From NCBI RefSeq assembly GCF_001514235.1, contig NZ_KQ948944.1:1-64000 (forward strand): 64,000 nucleotides of DNA. Reading direction: 5' to 3'. A program made the translations under genes and the position numbers. Source of the DNA: Streptomyces caeruleatus. Lineage in GTDB: Bacteria; Actinomycetota; Actinomycetes; Streptomycetales; Streptomycetaceae. Below are positions 39,591-50,091 of the stretch, piece after piece. The notes beneath the pieces are model-generated. The model did no database searches. It was not told the origin of the DNA and saw only the letters and a program-made list of their open reading frames with translations. Positions within the stretch are counted from its first letter, which is position 1, and each line of letters starts with the position of its first letter.

Positions 39591-41906
39591 TCACCGCTGG
39601 GCACTCGTCGGCAGCAGCCGACCGATGTCGAGCGCGTGGTCCGGGTGGTCGGCCGGGACCAGCCCGGAGTAGAGGGCGGTCCAGCAGGCGGGGCAGCACA
39701 GCTGCCGGAATACGACCGGCTCGTCGACATACGCGGAGGGATCCGAGGTGACGTGGGGTCCGGCGACGGAGGCGGGTCCCTCGAAGCGGGCGAGGTCCAG
39801 TTCCGTGTCGGTGCGGGCGTCACCGAGCAGGCGGCCGCAGTGGGCGCAGCCCACCACGAGGGCGTCTTCGGTCTGCACTTCGACGAGGTTGTCGTCGAGG
39901 CGCTTGGCCCGGGACAGGTCCAGAGTCGGAGCGTCGGTGCGCGAGGGTGCAGTCGAGCGGGTGCTGCGCCCGCGGCGGACCTGCTCGCGGCGCGTCCTGG
40001 TGGCGGCCTCGTCGACGCCGTCCTCGTCGAAGACCACGCCGTAGAGGTCGGCGGCACCGGCCGTGGTGATCTTGCCTTCCCGGAGGTCGCCGGCGACGGC
40101 CTCGGGGTCGCGCAGCAGCGGGTCGCCATATCCGCCGCCGCCCTGCCAGTGCAGGTAGAGCACGTCGTCGGGGGCGAGGAAGGTCTGGTCGTAGCAGGCC
40201 CGCAGCTCCTGTGTGCCGCCGACCGTGTCCAGCGAGGTCGGCAGGGCGCCGGCCGTGAAGGCGGCCTTGACGTCGGTGCCGCGGGCGACGATGCCCACCG
40301 CGGTGTTGCCTGGGTAACCGCCGGAGAGTCCGTTGTTCTGGGCGACCGCCTTGCCGGAGGAAGCGACGACCAGACCGATGGGGGTGTCGGTGCCGTAGGG
40401 GATCACCGCGCTGGAGCCGCTGACGCCGCCGCGGTGGCGGCCGGGGCCCCCGGAGTCGGGCTCTTCCCGGCGCCACAGGGTCATGAGCGGGTACAGGTAC
40501 TCGGTCATCTCCACGTCCGGGATGCGGCCCATGGGGATGCAGTTCAGTCCGCCGGTGTCCATGCCGTCGGCCTTCGGGCGGGCTCCGTAGCCAGCCGCCA
40601 TCACGTCCATCACGATGTTGATGAACGGCACCGGCTGTTCGCCGCGCGCGTCGAGGCCGGCGAGCACCGCCGTGTCGTGGGTGCCGCAGCAGCTGGCCTG
40701 CACCCGGTCACCGAGTTCGGCCGACCGGTCGAGCATCTGGGACAGGCATTCGGCGATGAGTGATCCGGTCTGCCAGGCGGGCCCGATGGGGCCGCGGCTG
40801 ACGGCCGCTGGGAACCGGGCGTTGTTGAGGGTGCCCTCCTCCGAGATCAGGTCGAAGCACCGCATCAGTCCGCCGGCCGACCAGGGGATGTCGGAGGCCA
40901 GGGTGGGCAGCAGGGCGAGCATCACGCCGCCGCGCATTCCGGCGTAGGTGCAGTTGATGACGCCGGCTTGGGGATCGGTGCCGGTGAAGTCGAAGGTGAG
41001 GTGGCCGCCGGTCTTGGTCATCGCCACCGTGATCTTGTGGAGTCCGCGGTCGCCCTCATGGGACTGGTCCTGGTAGCCGGTCGCTTTCCAGGTGCCGTCC
41101 GGCAGCGACGCGAGCTTGCCGCGCAGGCGCTGCTCGGCGTCGTTCATCATCCGCTTCATCACGGCCTTGACGGTATCGGCGCCGTACTGTTCGATCACCT
41201 CCTGCAGCCGGTTGCGGCCGACCGTGTTCGAGCCGACCTTGGCCCGCAGGTCGAGGCCGACCAGGAGGGGGACGCGGGAGCGGCGGATCCACAGGTCCGC
41301 GATGTCCTCCTGGAGTTCGAAGTCGCGCACCACCTTCACCGGCGGGGTGGGGACCGCTTCGGAGAACACGTCCTGTGCCGCCGGGGAGAAGGAGCCGAGT
41401 CCGACGCCGCCGAGGTCGGGCTCGTGGCAGACCGCACTGGTCCAGCCGAAGAGTTTGCCTTCCGCGAAGATCGGCTGGAAGACGATGACGTCGTTCTGGT
41501 GCAGACCGCCGCCGACCCAGGGGTCGTTGCACAGGAACATGTCGCCCTCGCGGACGGTGCGGTGTTTGAGCGTCCAGTAGATCGCCAGGTCGACGGCCCC
41601 GACAAGCATGGTGTTGTACAGGCCGACCTGAACTTCCTGGCCGAGTTCGTCACTGATGGCGAAGTCGAAGTCGTTGGCGTCGGTGACGATGGGCGAGCCG
41701 GACATCCGCTTGAGGGCTTCGCCCATCTCGTCGGTCACCGACCACAGACGGTGGCGCACGACCTCGTAGGTGAGAGGGTCGAGCTCGTCGATCTGTTCTT
41801 GGGTCACGGTGTGCAGCGGAAGTGAGGCGGGCAGTCGCCGGGCGAAGTCGTCCGGGTCCACGGGGCGGCTCGCGAAAACCTCGGAACCGGGGATGTGCAT
41901 GGTCAT
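39591..41906 (-). CDS. hyuB: HyuB/acetone-carboxylase-alpha-like subunit fused to a gamma-like Cys domain
   Basis: A 771-residue protein starting at the ATG at 41906. Residues ~40-600 are hydantoinase B/acetone carboxylase alpha family. His136, Asp139 (GLHQND) and His161 (CHEPDLGG) keep the spacing (3 and 22) of the three Mn ligands His150, Asp153 and His175 known in acetone carboxylase. Residues ~655-770 form an extra domain with VGCAHCGR and QLCCPACW, like the Zn-binding gamma subunit of acetone carboxylase. That fusion argues for a carboxylase of a ketone-like substrate rather than a hydantoinase. It is coupled to hyuA (11-bp gap). Confidence 0.85.
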   Translation of the reverse strand: MTMHIPGSEVFASRPVDPDDFARRLPASLPLHTVTQEQIDELDPLTYEVVRHRLWSVTDEMGEALKRMSGSPIVTDANDFDFAISDELGQEVQVGLYNTMLVGAVDLAIYWTLKHRTVREGDMFLCNDPWVGGGLHQNDVIVFQPIFAEGKLFGWTSAVCHEPDLGGVGLGSFSPAAQDVFSEAVPTPPVKVVRDFELQEDIADLWIRRSRVPLLVGLDLRAKVGSNTVGRNRLQEVIEQYGADTVKAVMKRMMNDAEQRLRGKLASLPDGTWKATGYQDQSHEGDRGLHKITVAMTKTGGHLTFDFTGTDPQAGVINCTYAGMRGGVMLALLPTLASDIPWSAGGLMRCFDLISEEGTLNNARFPAAVSRGPIGPAWQTGSLIAECLSQMLDRSAELGDRVQASCCGTHDTAVLAGLDARGEQPVPFINIVMDVMAAGYGARPKADGMDTGGLNCIPMGRIPDVEMTEYLYPLMTLWRREEPDSGGPGRHRGGVSGSSAVIPYGTDTPIGLVVASSGKAVAQNNGLSGGYPGNTAVGIVARGTDVKAAFTAGALPTSLDTVGGTQELRACYDQTFLAPDDVLYLHWQGGGGYGDPLLRDPEAVAGDLREGKITTAGAADLYGVVFDEDGVDEAATRTRREQVRRGRSTRSTAPSRTDAPTLDLSRAKRLDDNLVEVQTEDALVVGCAHCGRLLGDARTDTELDLARFEGPASVAGPHVTSDPSAYVDEPVVFRQLCCPACWTALYSGLVPADHPDHALDIGRLLPTSAQR

Positions 41907-41917
41907 CGCGGATGCTC

Positions 41918-44020
41918 CTAGTGGGCGAGGATCGTCAGGTTGCCGAGGTGGTCGATCGTGCCTGTGGTGCCGTGCGGGATGACCACGGTGGTCGTGGGCA
42001 CCTCGATGACGGCGGGACCGGGGATCACATGGCCGCAGGCGAGTTTGCTGTAGTCGTAGACGGCCGTGTCGACGTAGCCGATCGTCCCGTCGAGGCACAC
42101 GGGGCGGGATCCGATCTGGGCGACGGAGGGGTCCGGTGACATGGCGGTCTCGACCTCGGGCAGCGTCGGTGAGAAGGGCAGCACACCGGTCGCGCGGACC
42201 CGGTAGGTGATGGCCTGGATGCCGGCCTCGCGGAAGCCGGTGCCCTCGCCGTACAGCTCGGCGTAGCGGCGCTCGAACCAGGCCGCGGCGGAGTCCAGTT
42301 CGGTCTGTGTCACGGGGCCGGTGGAGATGGGAGCGGCGATCTCGGCGAGCTGAGCGGTGAAGCGCATGTCGATCTCGCGCTCGATCCCGACGGAGGTGAA
42401 GGTGAGGCCCTGGCGGTCCAGTGCCTCACGGACCTGCTGTTCGAGACGGGCGAAGTTCTCCTCGGCGCGTGCCGGGTCGAGCGGGACCGCGGCGGGATCC
42501 GACAGCTCCGCGGCCAGCACCACGTTCGATGAGGCCAGCCCGTAGGCGGAGAACGCGGAGGCCACCTGGCCGAGCGGCACGACGACCTCGCGCACGCCGA
42601 CCTCGGCCGCGTATCTGGCGCAGTGCGCGGGTCCCGCGCCGCCGAACGCGTAGAGAATGAACTCCCGCGGATCGTGGCCCGCCTCGACGACGGTCTTGCG
42701 CAGCAGGTCGCCGGTCTGCGAGTTCTGCACCGCGTAGATGGCGGCGGCGGCCTCCTCGACCGTCAGCCCCAGCGGCTCGGCGATCCTGGTGCGGATGGCC
42801 TCGCGGGCCAGCTCCTTGGAGAGACTCTTGCGTCCGCCGAGCAGGCCACGCTCGGGAAGGATGCCCAGCACCAGGTTGGCGTCGGCGTTCGTCGGTTCGG
42901 TACCGCCCTGCCCGTAGCAGGCCGGGCCGGGCACGGCCTGCGCGCTGTGCGGGCCGATCTGCAGGTTTCCGCCGGCGTCGAGCCAGGCGATGGCCCCGCC
43001 GCCGGAACCGATGGCGTGGACCTCGAGGGTGGGTACGTTGATCGGGTGGTGGTTGATGATGGTGGTGCTGGAGCGCACCGGTTCGCCGTCGACCACGAGA
43101 CCCACGAGGAAGGTCGTCCCGCCCACGTCCGTGGCGATGATGTTGCGGTGACCGAGCTGCCGGCCGAGGGAGACGGCACCGACCACGCCGCCGGTGAGGA
43201 TCGAGCCGACGGTGCTGATCGCCTGGCGGGGAGCCTCGGCCGCGGCGACCGCCCCGCCGTTGCTCTGCATCACCAGCAGCGGGCCGGCCAGGTTGTGAGC
43301 GCGCAGCTTGCTCTCGAGCTCACCGAGATAGTTGCGCAGTCCGGGGCCGATCTGCGAGCTCATGATGGTGGTGGCGTTGCGTGAGAACTCCCGGATGCGG
43401 GGGCTGACCTCGCTGGAGAGCGAGACGAACATCGTCGGATCGATCTCGTGGACGAGTTCGCGGACGCGTTGTTCGTGCGCGGGGTTGCGGAAGGACCACA
43501 GCAGGGACACGGCGATGGCCGAGACGCCGTCGTGGATCAGGGCGCGGATGGCCTCGCGGGCGGCGTCCTCGTCCAAGGGGACGACAATCCTGCCGTCGCG
43601 GTCGACGCGCTCGACGACCTCCAGGGCGTGCTTCTTCGGGATCAGACTGTGCGCCTTGGTCTGCCCCATGACGTTCTGCAGCTGGTCCGGGGAGCGGCCG
43701 AGATAGCGGCCCTCGACGTTCATGATGTAGATCGAGTCGCGGTGGCCCGCTGTGGTCAGGAAGCCCGCCGGGGGGACGTTACCCATCACCAGCGCGTTGA
43801 GTGACGAGGTCGTCCCGTGCGCGATGTGGTGGGTGTCGGCCAGCATCTCGTCGAGGGGGCGACCCAGTTGCTCGGCGAGAACCTCCAGGACGTCGAGGAC
43901 GCCTACTGAGTAGTCCGGGGGAGTCGACGGTGCCTTGGCCGCGAGGACCGTTCCGTCGTTGTCGTCCAGTACGGCGTCGGTGAATGTCCCACCGACGTCG
44001 ACGCCGATTACATATGCCAT
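41918..44020 (-). CDS. hyuA: HyuA/acetone-carboxylase-beta-like ATP-dependent subunit
   Basis: A 700-residue member of the hydantoinase A / acetone carboxylase beta family, start at the ATG at 44020. The N-terminal phosphate-binding motif GVDVGGTFTDA and HGTTSSLNALV are those of the actin/acetate-kinase-type ATPase fold. VQSNGGAVA-like MQSNGGAVA and IATDVGGTTFLVG (second phosphate site) follow, and FGGAGPAHCARYA lies near residue 490. These subunits use ATP to phosphorylate the substrate or bicarbonate. It heads the operon hyuA-hyuB-ligase-flavoprotein-TetR. Confidence 0.92.
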   Translation of the reverse strand: MAYVIGVDVGGTFTDAVLDDNDGTVLAAKAPSTPPDYSVGVLDVLEVLAEQLGRPLDEMLADTHHIAHGTTSSLNALVMGNVPPAGFLTTAGHRDSIYIMNVEGRYLGRSPDQLQNVMGQTKAHSLIPKKHALEVVERVDRDGRIVVPLDEDAAREAIRALIHDGVSAIAVSLLWSFRNPAHEQRVRELVHEIDPTMFVSLSSEVSPRIREFSRNATTIMSSQIGPGLRNYLGELESKLRAHNLAGPLLVMQSNGGAVAAAEAPRQAISTVGSILTGGVVGAVSLGRQLGHRNIIATDVGGTTFLVGLVVDGEPVRSSTTIINHHPINVPTLEVHAIGSGGGAIAWLDAGGNLQIGPHSAQAVPGPACYGQGGTEPTNADANLVLGILPERGLLGGRKSLSKELAREAIRTRIAEPLGLTVEEAAAAIYAVQNSQTGDLLRKTVVEAGHDPREFILYAFGGAGPAHCARYAAEVGVREVVVPLGQVASAFSAYGLASSNVVLAAELSDPAAVPLDPARAEENFARLEQQVREALDRQGLTFTSVGIEREIDMRFTAQLAEIAAPISTGPVTQTELDSAAAWFERRYAELYGEGTGFREAGIQAITYRVRATGVLPFSPTLPEVETAMSPDPSVAQIGSRPVCLDGTIGYVDTAVYDYSKLACGHVIPGPAVIEVPTTTVVIPHGTTGTIDHLGNLTILAH

Positions 44021-44144
44021 TGCGCTGATGCTCCCTCGGATTCGGGAAGTGAGAGGTGGCTGCGTGCGCCTGCGGCTCAGGCTGCGTTCACGGGAGGCGG
44101 GCGGCCACAGGAGCCTGCCGCTCAGACCTTTCTTACGCGTGTGT

Positions 44145-44158
44145 CGAGTATTTGACGC
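44145..44158 (+). promoter_or_regulatory. Regulatory site candidate, hyuA side
   Basis: CGAGTATTTGACGC. It matches the complement of 44686-44699 at 12 of 14 positions. It lies ~125 bp upstream of hyuA. It is a candidate operator for the operon's TetR protein. Confidence 0.4.
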
Positions 44159-44685
44159 GCCCGATGAGCTGTCAAGGGTTGTGCGGCAGGAGGTCGCGAG
44201 GGCATCCGGAGCCGGCGTGTTTGCAATGCGAGCATGCGCAACGCCGCCGACCCGGAGGTGGGACTCCGTCGCCGCCGACACCCGGAAACGACGGATCGGT
44301 CCGCACAACACAGTGTTCCGTTGCCTGTCGCCGACCGACTGTTCGTGAGTGGGGCTCCTATGCGCACTCGACGTTGCGGGTTCTCGGTCATCGCCGGAGT
44401 GGGGCGACCGGAGACTGGCCTCGGCCGCGCGACCGGAGGAGTGAAGGGGCTGCCCGTCCTGCGGGGCGCATCAGGGGCAGCACCCCTCTCCGGGTCCATT
44501 GTGACGCCGGCCGAGGTGGGCCCGCAGCAGCGTCGATCTCGGCGCACGAGACCCGAATGGCCTGGTCGGCGCATGCCATCGGCCTCCCGACGCTCGCTCG
44601 GCCTCGCGCGCCCGTGTATTCGCCGCCCGACGCCCGTCATGGCCGCGGGGTTCGACGCGTCCAAGCCTTGACGAGGCTGTCATAA

Positions 44686-44699
44686 GCGTCGAATAATCG
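44686..44699 (-). promoter_or_regulatory. Regulatory site candidate, isomerase side
   Basis: GCGTCGAATAATCG on the plus strand, the near-complement of the site at 44145. It lies ~70 bp upstream of the isomerase start, within the AT-rich promoter zone. Confidence 0.4.
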
Positions 44700-44769
44700 T
44701 CGTCAGCGTAAAAGTATGGGCTGAGTGAGGGATGACCTCGTGCCACCCTCCTCGCAGAAGGGCAACCTC

Positions 44770-45525
44770 ATGGGCATCCACAGGATCGGGCTGGTCGTAC
44801 CCAGCTCCAACGTGACCGTCGAAACCGAGATGCCGGCGTTGCTGGCCCGACATCCGGCGTCGACGTTCTCATTCCACTCCACCCGTATGCGGATGCACAC
44901 GGTCTCGCCCGAGCAGCTGGCCGCGATGAACGCGCAGCGGGAACGATGCGTCATGGAGATCGCCGACGCCTCCCCCGACGTGATCCTGTACGCGTGTCTG
45001 GTTGCCCTGATGGTCGGCGGGCCCGGGGAGCACCGACGAGTGGAGGGCGCCGCAGCCGAGCAGCTCGCCACCGGTGGTTCGTCCGCGCGGATCCGCTCCA
45101 GTGCCGGCGCTCTCGTCGAGGGGCTCAAGGCCCTGGGTGCCAGGCGCATCGCAATCGTCACCCCCTACCTGCGGCCACTGGCGGAGAAGGTCGTGCACTA
45201 CCTCGAAGCGGAGGGATTCACGGTCGCCGACTGGCGCGCACTGGAGGTCGCCGACAACGCGGAAGTCGGATGCATCCCCGGGGAACGTGTCATGGGTGCG
45301 GCACGCTCGCTCGACCTCACCGGCGTCGACGCACTGGTGATCTCCGCATGCGTGCAGATGCCCTCACTGCCCCTGGTCGAGGCCGCCGAGCAGGAGCTCG
45401 GCGTCCCCGTCCTGTCCGCCGCCACCGCGGGCGCCTACAGCATTCTGCGCAGCCTGCGGCTGCCCGTCGAGATTCCGGACGCGGGCAGCCTGCTGCGCAC
45501 CGACTCGCAGCCCGTGCCGGCCTGA
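44770..45525 (+). CDS. Maleate isomerase-type Asp/Glu racemase superfamily enzyme
   Basis: A 251-residue enzyme starting at the ATG at 44770. The superfamily's two catalytic cysteines are at Cys76 (LYACLVAL) and Cys194 (ISACVQMPS), the same numbers as in the well studied Nocardia maleate cis-trans isomerase. VVPSSNVTVETEMP at the N-terminus is also typical. The reaction would be maleate to fumarate by reversible Cys addition. An arylmalonate-decarboxylase-like or ester-forming relative is possible, because no maleamate genes are nearby. It is first gene of the rightward operon. Confidence 0.82.
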   Translation: MGIHRIGLVVPSSNVTVETEMPALLARHPASTFSFHSTRMRMHTVSPEQLAAMNAQRERCVMEIADASPDVILYACLVALMVGGPGEHRRVEGAAAEQLATGGSSARIRSSAGALVEGLKALGARRIAIVTPYLRPLAEKVVHYLEAEGFTVADWRALEVADNAEVGCIPGERVMGAARSLDLTGVDALVISACVQMPSLPLVEAAEQELGVPVLSAATAGAYSILRSLRLPVEIPDAGSLLRTDSQPVPA

Positions 45526-45564
45526 GCCGACCCAGGGACCGGCCCGAGAGACTAGGGAATCATC

Positions 45565-46215
45565 ATGGACCAGCTCGCACACACGGTGCGCGGCGTCGAC
45601 CACATCGCGTATCCGACGTTCGACCCGGCCGCCACCGTCACGTTCTACCGTGACGTGCTCGGCTTCCCCGTCGTGCACTCGATCTGCGCGGCCGGATGGG
45701 GCCCGGAAAAGCACCCCGACTTCATCCACTTCTTCTTCGACATCGGCAACGACGACCGCCTCGCCTTCTTCTACTACTTCGGACTCCAGCCGTTCGAGGG
45801 CGGACCGCAGGGAGACTCCTACTCCCGCTTCACCGAGGACGTGCCCGTCTTCTTCATCCGCTCCCGGCATCTGGCCATCCATGTCGACAGTGAAGAAGAC
45901 CTGTTGGAGTACCGGCGCCGCCTCGACGGCAGTCAGTGGCCGGTGGAGATGCAGATCCAGCACGAGACCATCGAGTCGATCTACACCCACGACCCCAACG
46001 GCTACATGATCGAGATCACCCGTGCGCTGCGCCCGGTCACCCCGCAGGAGGACCTCGACGCCAATCTGACCATCGACGCGCTCGTCGACGTGGTCTCGGG
46101 GCCCGACCCCAGCATGGCCGCGCTGCTGGCGCGCAAGGCCGAACTGATCGTCGAGCGGGCCGCCGCATGGCAGCAGGAGCAGGAGCAGGATGTGACGGAG
46201 GTGGCCGCACGATGA
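45565..46215 (+). CDS. VOC (glyoxalase/extradiol dioxygenase) family protein
   Basis: A 216-residue vicinal oxygen chelate protein with two beta-alpha-beta modules: GVDHIAYPTFDPAATVTFYR at the start, and RHLAIHVDSEEDLLEY with THDPNGYMIEIT at the C-terminal module. His and Glu residues at the metal positions are present (DHIA, HLAIH, YMIEI). The reaction is not predictable within this family; ring cleavage and isomerisation are both possible. A helical tail ending EQEQDVTEVAAR overlaps the next gene. Confidence 0.85.
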   Translation: MDQLAHTVRGVDHIAYPTFDPAATVTFYRDVLGFPVVHSICAAGWGPEKHPDFIHFFFDIGNDDRLAFFYYFGLQPFEGGPQGDSYSRFTEDVPVFFIRSRHLAIHVDSEEDLLEYRRRLDGSQWPVEMQIQHETIESIYTHDPNGYMIEITRALRPVTPQEDLDANLTIDALVDVVSGPDPSMAALLARKAELIVERAAAWQQEQEQDVTEVAAR

Positions 46216-46457
46216 CCACCCTGTTCGTCCTCGACGTACCGGAGAACCGCCCGATCGCCGCGGTGGCCGCCCAGGATCCGGCGGTGACCGTCGGCCGGGT
46301 CGGCCCGTACTACCGGATCGATTCCGATGCGCCGATCGTCATCGACCGCCGCGCCACCGGCTGCCGTCACGCCGTGTGGTACAGCAGTGTGGCCGGGCTG
46401 GTCGGGTCCCGCATCACGCAATGGGACAAGGACGCCATGCGAGTTGAGTCCCGATGA
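46212..46457 (+). CDS. Conserved-looking 81-aa protein of unknown function
   Basis: A small frame starting with an ATG that overlaps the VOC stop by 4 bp and ending in a 4-bp overlap with the hydrolase gene. The tight coupling and normal codon bias indicate a real gene. I recognise no family. It is a mixed beta protein with a central GRVGPYYRIDSDAPIVIDRR segment and a C-terminal HAVWYSSVAGL; one Cys precedes the latter. No signal peptide or membrane helix. It could be a small accessory subunit of one of its neighbours. Confidence 0.65.
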   Translation: MTTLFVLDVPENRPIAAVAAQDPAVTVGRVGPYYRIDSDAPIVIDRRATGCRHAVWYSSVAGLVGSRITQWDKDAMRVESR

Positions 46458-47689
46458 GCGACAGCACGCGGCGGCTCGGCGCCGGCCGCTACATCGACGC
46501 CGCCCGGGTCCCCGACACCACGGTTACCTCGGTTCACGAGCTGGCGACCGCCGACGGATCGAAGGTCAGCGGCGTGTTGCGGACCGTACCGGGTGCCCGG
46601 ACCGTGGTCACCTTGATGCACCCACGCCAGGATCTGACCCATCACGTGCTGGTGCCCGAACTCCTGGCACGCGGGTACGCGGTGTGGACCCAGGGAACTC
46701 GGTCCGTCAACAACGACACCGCGCTGGTGCACGAACAGGCGCTGCTCGACGCCGCGGCCGGGCAGGTGTTCCTGCGCGAGCGGGACTTCGACCATGTCGT
46801 CTCACTCGGCCACTCCGGCGGAGGCACCCTGTTCGCCTTCTACCACCAGCAGGCCGGGCTGCCACCGGCTCAGCGGCTGACCGCCACCCCGGCGGGCCGT
46901 CCGATCGACCTGGCGGCAGCGGAGATGCCGGTGCCCGACGCGGCCGTCTTCATGGCACCGCATCCGGGCCAGGGGGCGCTCCTGTTGAGGCTGATCGACC
47001 CCTCGGTGGTCGACGAGGCGGACCCGCTGGCGGCCGACCCGGCACTCGATCCGTTCGCCCCGGCCAACGGCTTCGCCGAACCGCCGCAGAGCTCCGGCTA
47101 CGCGCCGGAGTTCGTGAGCCGGTACCGGGCGGCGCAGCGCGAGCGTGTTGCCCGCATCGACGAGATCGCCCGCCACCGTGTGGGTGAGGCCGCGGCGGCG
47201 CGCCGACGGTACAAAAGCGGCGGGCAGTCGGCCGACCGGCGTGCCGCGCTCGCCCCCAGGATCCTCACCGTGTACCGCACCGATGCCGACCTGCGGTTCA
47301 CCGATCTGTCCCTGAGCCCCAATCAACGCCCTTACGGCTCGCTGTTCGGCAGACGCCCCGACCTGACCAATTACGGCCTCGTCGGCTTCGGCCGCTTCTC
47401 CACTCCGGACGCCTGGCTGTCGACCTGGTCCGGGCTCAGCACCAACGCCGACTTCCTGCGCTGCGCGCCCGGGGTGACCTCGCCGGCCCTGTTCATCGAA
47501 CTCACCGGTGACCAGGCGTGCTTTCCCGAGGACGCCGAAGCGATGTACACGGCCCTCGGCGCCACGGACAAGAAGCACGTCCAGGTCGCCGGCACCCACT
47601 TCGGCGGGCCTGTCCAGGAAGGTGCTCCCACCGGGGCCTCTCTGGCCGCCGCCGAGATCGTCGCCTGGCTGACCGCCCGGTTCACCTGA
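46454..47689 (+). CDS. Alpha/beta-hydrolase
   Basis: A 411-residue hydrolase. The nucleophile elbow LGHSGGGTL is near residue 120, followed by a ~150-residue cap, and HFGGPVQEG near residue 385 supplies the likely catalytic His. The N-terminal part includes TVVTLMHPRQDLTHH. It is longer than simple esterases and resembles actinobacterial steroid- or aromatic-catabolism hydrolases of unknown reaction. It is coupled to the small gene upstream. It should cleave a C-C, ester or thioester bond. Confidence 0.82.
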   Translation: MSDSTRRLGAGRYIDAARVPDTTVTSVHELATADGSKVSGVLRTVPGARTVVTLMHPRQDLTHHVLVPELLARGYAVWTQGTRSVNNDTALVHEQALLDAAAGQVFLRERDFDHVVSLGHSGGGTLFAFYHQQAGLPPAQRLTATPAGRPIDLAAAEMPVPDAAVFMAPHPGQGALLLRLIDPSVVDEADPLAADPALDPFAPANGFAEPPQSSGYAPEFVSRYRAAQRERVARIDEIARHRVGEAAAARRRYKSGGQSADRRAALAPRILTVYRTDADLRFTDLSLSPNQRPYGSLFGRRPDLTNYGLVGFGRFSTPDAWLSTWSGLSTNADFLRCAPGVTSPALFIELTGDQACFPEDAEAMYTALGATDKKHVQVAGTHFGGPVQEGAPTGASLAAAEIVAWLTARFT

Positions 47690-47905
47690 CACACGGGCCG
47701 ACACCCGGGCATCACACGTCCCGGAGTGGTCAGTGACGGCCGCGGTACACGGTTCGGGCCGCACATCCCTCGGCTCGTCCGCCCTCCTCTTCCACACGAC
47801 GTTCCAGGGGCCGCGACGGCGCCCATGGTCCCGGCCTGCCGAGACCGCCGCGGCCGATCAACCGCACCACACGACCCCGAACCCACTTGACAGGGAAGTT
47901 GCCTC

Positions 47906-48814
47906 ATGACCATCGATTTCAGCGGCCAGGTGGCGATCGTCACTGGTGCCGGAGGTGGCCTGGGACGCGCCCACGCCTTGGCACTGGCCGCCCGCGGTGT
48001 CCACGTCGTCGTCAACGACCCGGGCGAAACCGTCCACGGCACAGCAGCCGACGACGCGCCGGCCGTCCGGGTGGTCGCCGACATCATCGCGAGCGGCGGA
48101 TCGGCCATCGCCGACCACGCCGACGTCACCGACCCCCCGCAGGTCGACGCCATGGTCGAGAAGGCGGTGGACCGGTGGGGCAGGGTGGACATCCTGATCA
48201 ACAACGCGGGGATCCTGCGCGACGCCAGCTTCCGCAAGGCCACCGTGGAGGACTTCCGCAAGGTCCTCGACGTACACCTGATGGGAACCGTGCACTGCAC
48301 CAAAGCGGTGTGGGAGCACATGATCGACCGAGGCTACGGCCGGATACTGATGACCACTTCGGGATCAGGGATCTACGGCAACTTCGGGCAGGCCAACTAC
48401 GGCGCCGCCAAGTCGGCGCTGATCGGTCTGATGAACGTGCTGGCCATTGAGGGCGAGCCCAAGGGCATCCGGGTCAACGCGCTCGCACCGCTGGCGGCGA
48501 CCAGGATGACGGAGGCCGTTTTCGCTCCTGAGGCGCTGGAGGAGATGCGGCCCGAGGCGATCACACCCGGCGCGCTGTTCCTTGTGTCGCCGGACGCGCC
48601 CAACAAGACGATCATCGGGGCGGGGGGCGGAGTGTTCGCCGTCAGCACGATGCGCGAGTCGCGCGGCCACTTCCTTCCGCCGGACCTGCGAACCCCCGAG
48701 GGCATCGCCGAGCACTGGGAGAAGATCAGCGATCCCCACACGGCGTCGGAGACCGACAGCATGACGGCACAGCTGCACCACTATCTCGGCCTCGCCGCCG
48801 AAACAGAGTGCTGA
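47906..48814 (+). CDS. SDR-family 3-hydroxyacyl-CoA dehydrogenase-like
   Basis: Short-chain dehydrogenase of 302 residues. [12 protein letters not shown] is the nucleotide-binding motif, NNAGILRD the next conserved block, and [10 protein letters not shown] the catalytic YxxxK near residue 165. The sequence pattern ([24 protein letters not shown]) is that of the dehydrogenase part of peroxisomal multifunctional enzyme type 2, which oxidises 3-hydroxyacyl-CoA. It begins after a 216-bp gap and just before a thiolase, so both could carry out the last steps of a beta-oxidation-like sequence. Confidence 0.9.
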   Translation: MTIDFSGQVAIVTGAGGGLGRAHALALAARGVHVVVNDPGETVHGTAADDAPAVRVVADIIASGGSAIADHADVTDPPQVDAMVEKAVDRWGRVDILINNAGILRDASFRKATVEDFRKVLDVHLMGTVHCTKAVWEHMIDRGYGRILMTTSGSGIYGNFGQANYGAAKSALIGLMNVLAIEGEPKGIRVNALAPLAATRMTEAVFAPEALEEMRPEAITPGALFLVSPDAPNKTIIGAGGGVFAVSTMRESRGHFLPPDLRTPEGIAEHWEKISDPHTASETDSMTAQLHHYLGLAAETEC

Positions 48815-48869
48815 ACCGAGTCCTCCTTCTCCAGCTCACCGATCCACCGCAGAGGAAAACGAGCAGCCC

Positions 48870-50069
<1,200 letters not shown>

Positions 50070-50091
50070 GCCGACGTCACATGAGCTGAGA

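Larger units (their letters stand above)
44021..44769. promoter_or_regulatory. Large divergent control region
   Basis: About 750 bp between the two divergent operons, with no frame I can support; all candidates are basic, Arg-rich shadows. It contains two similar 14-bp sites in opposite orientations. The right end (44680-44720, ataatcg and aaaagtatggg) is AT-rich and suits a promoter of the isomerase operon. Confidence 0.5.

Noticed and set aside
39591-44020. Plain N-methylhydantoinase (HyuA/HyuB)
   Set aside because: No hydantoin-related gene (racemase for hydantoins, carbamoylase, transporter) lies near, and HyuB carries a gamma-like Cys domain; the carboxylase-like reading fits better, though it is not proven.
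44056-44685. Arg-rich frames in the hyuA/isomerase intergenic region
   Set aside because: Overlapping frames on both strands without ribosome sites or recognisable protein features.
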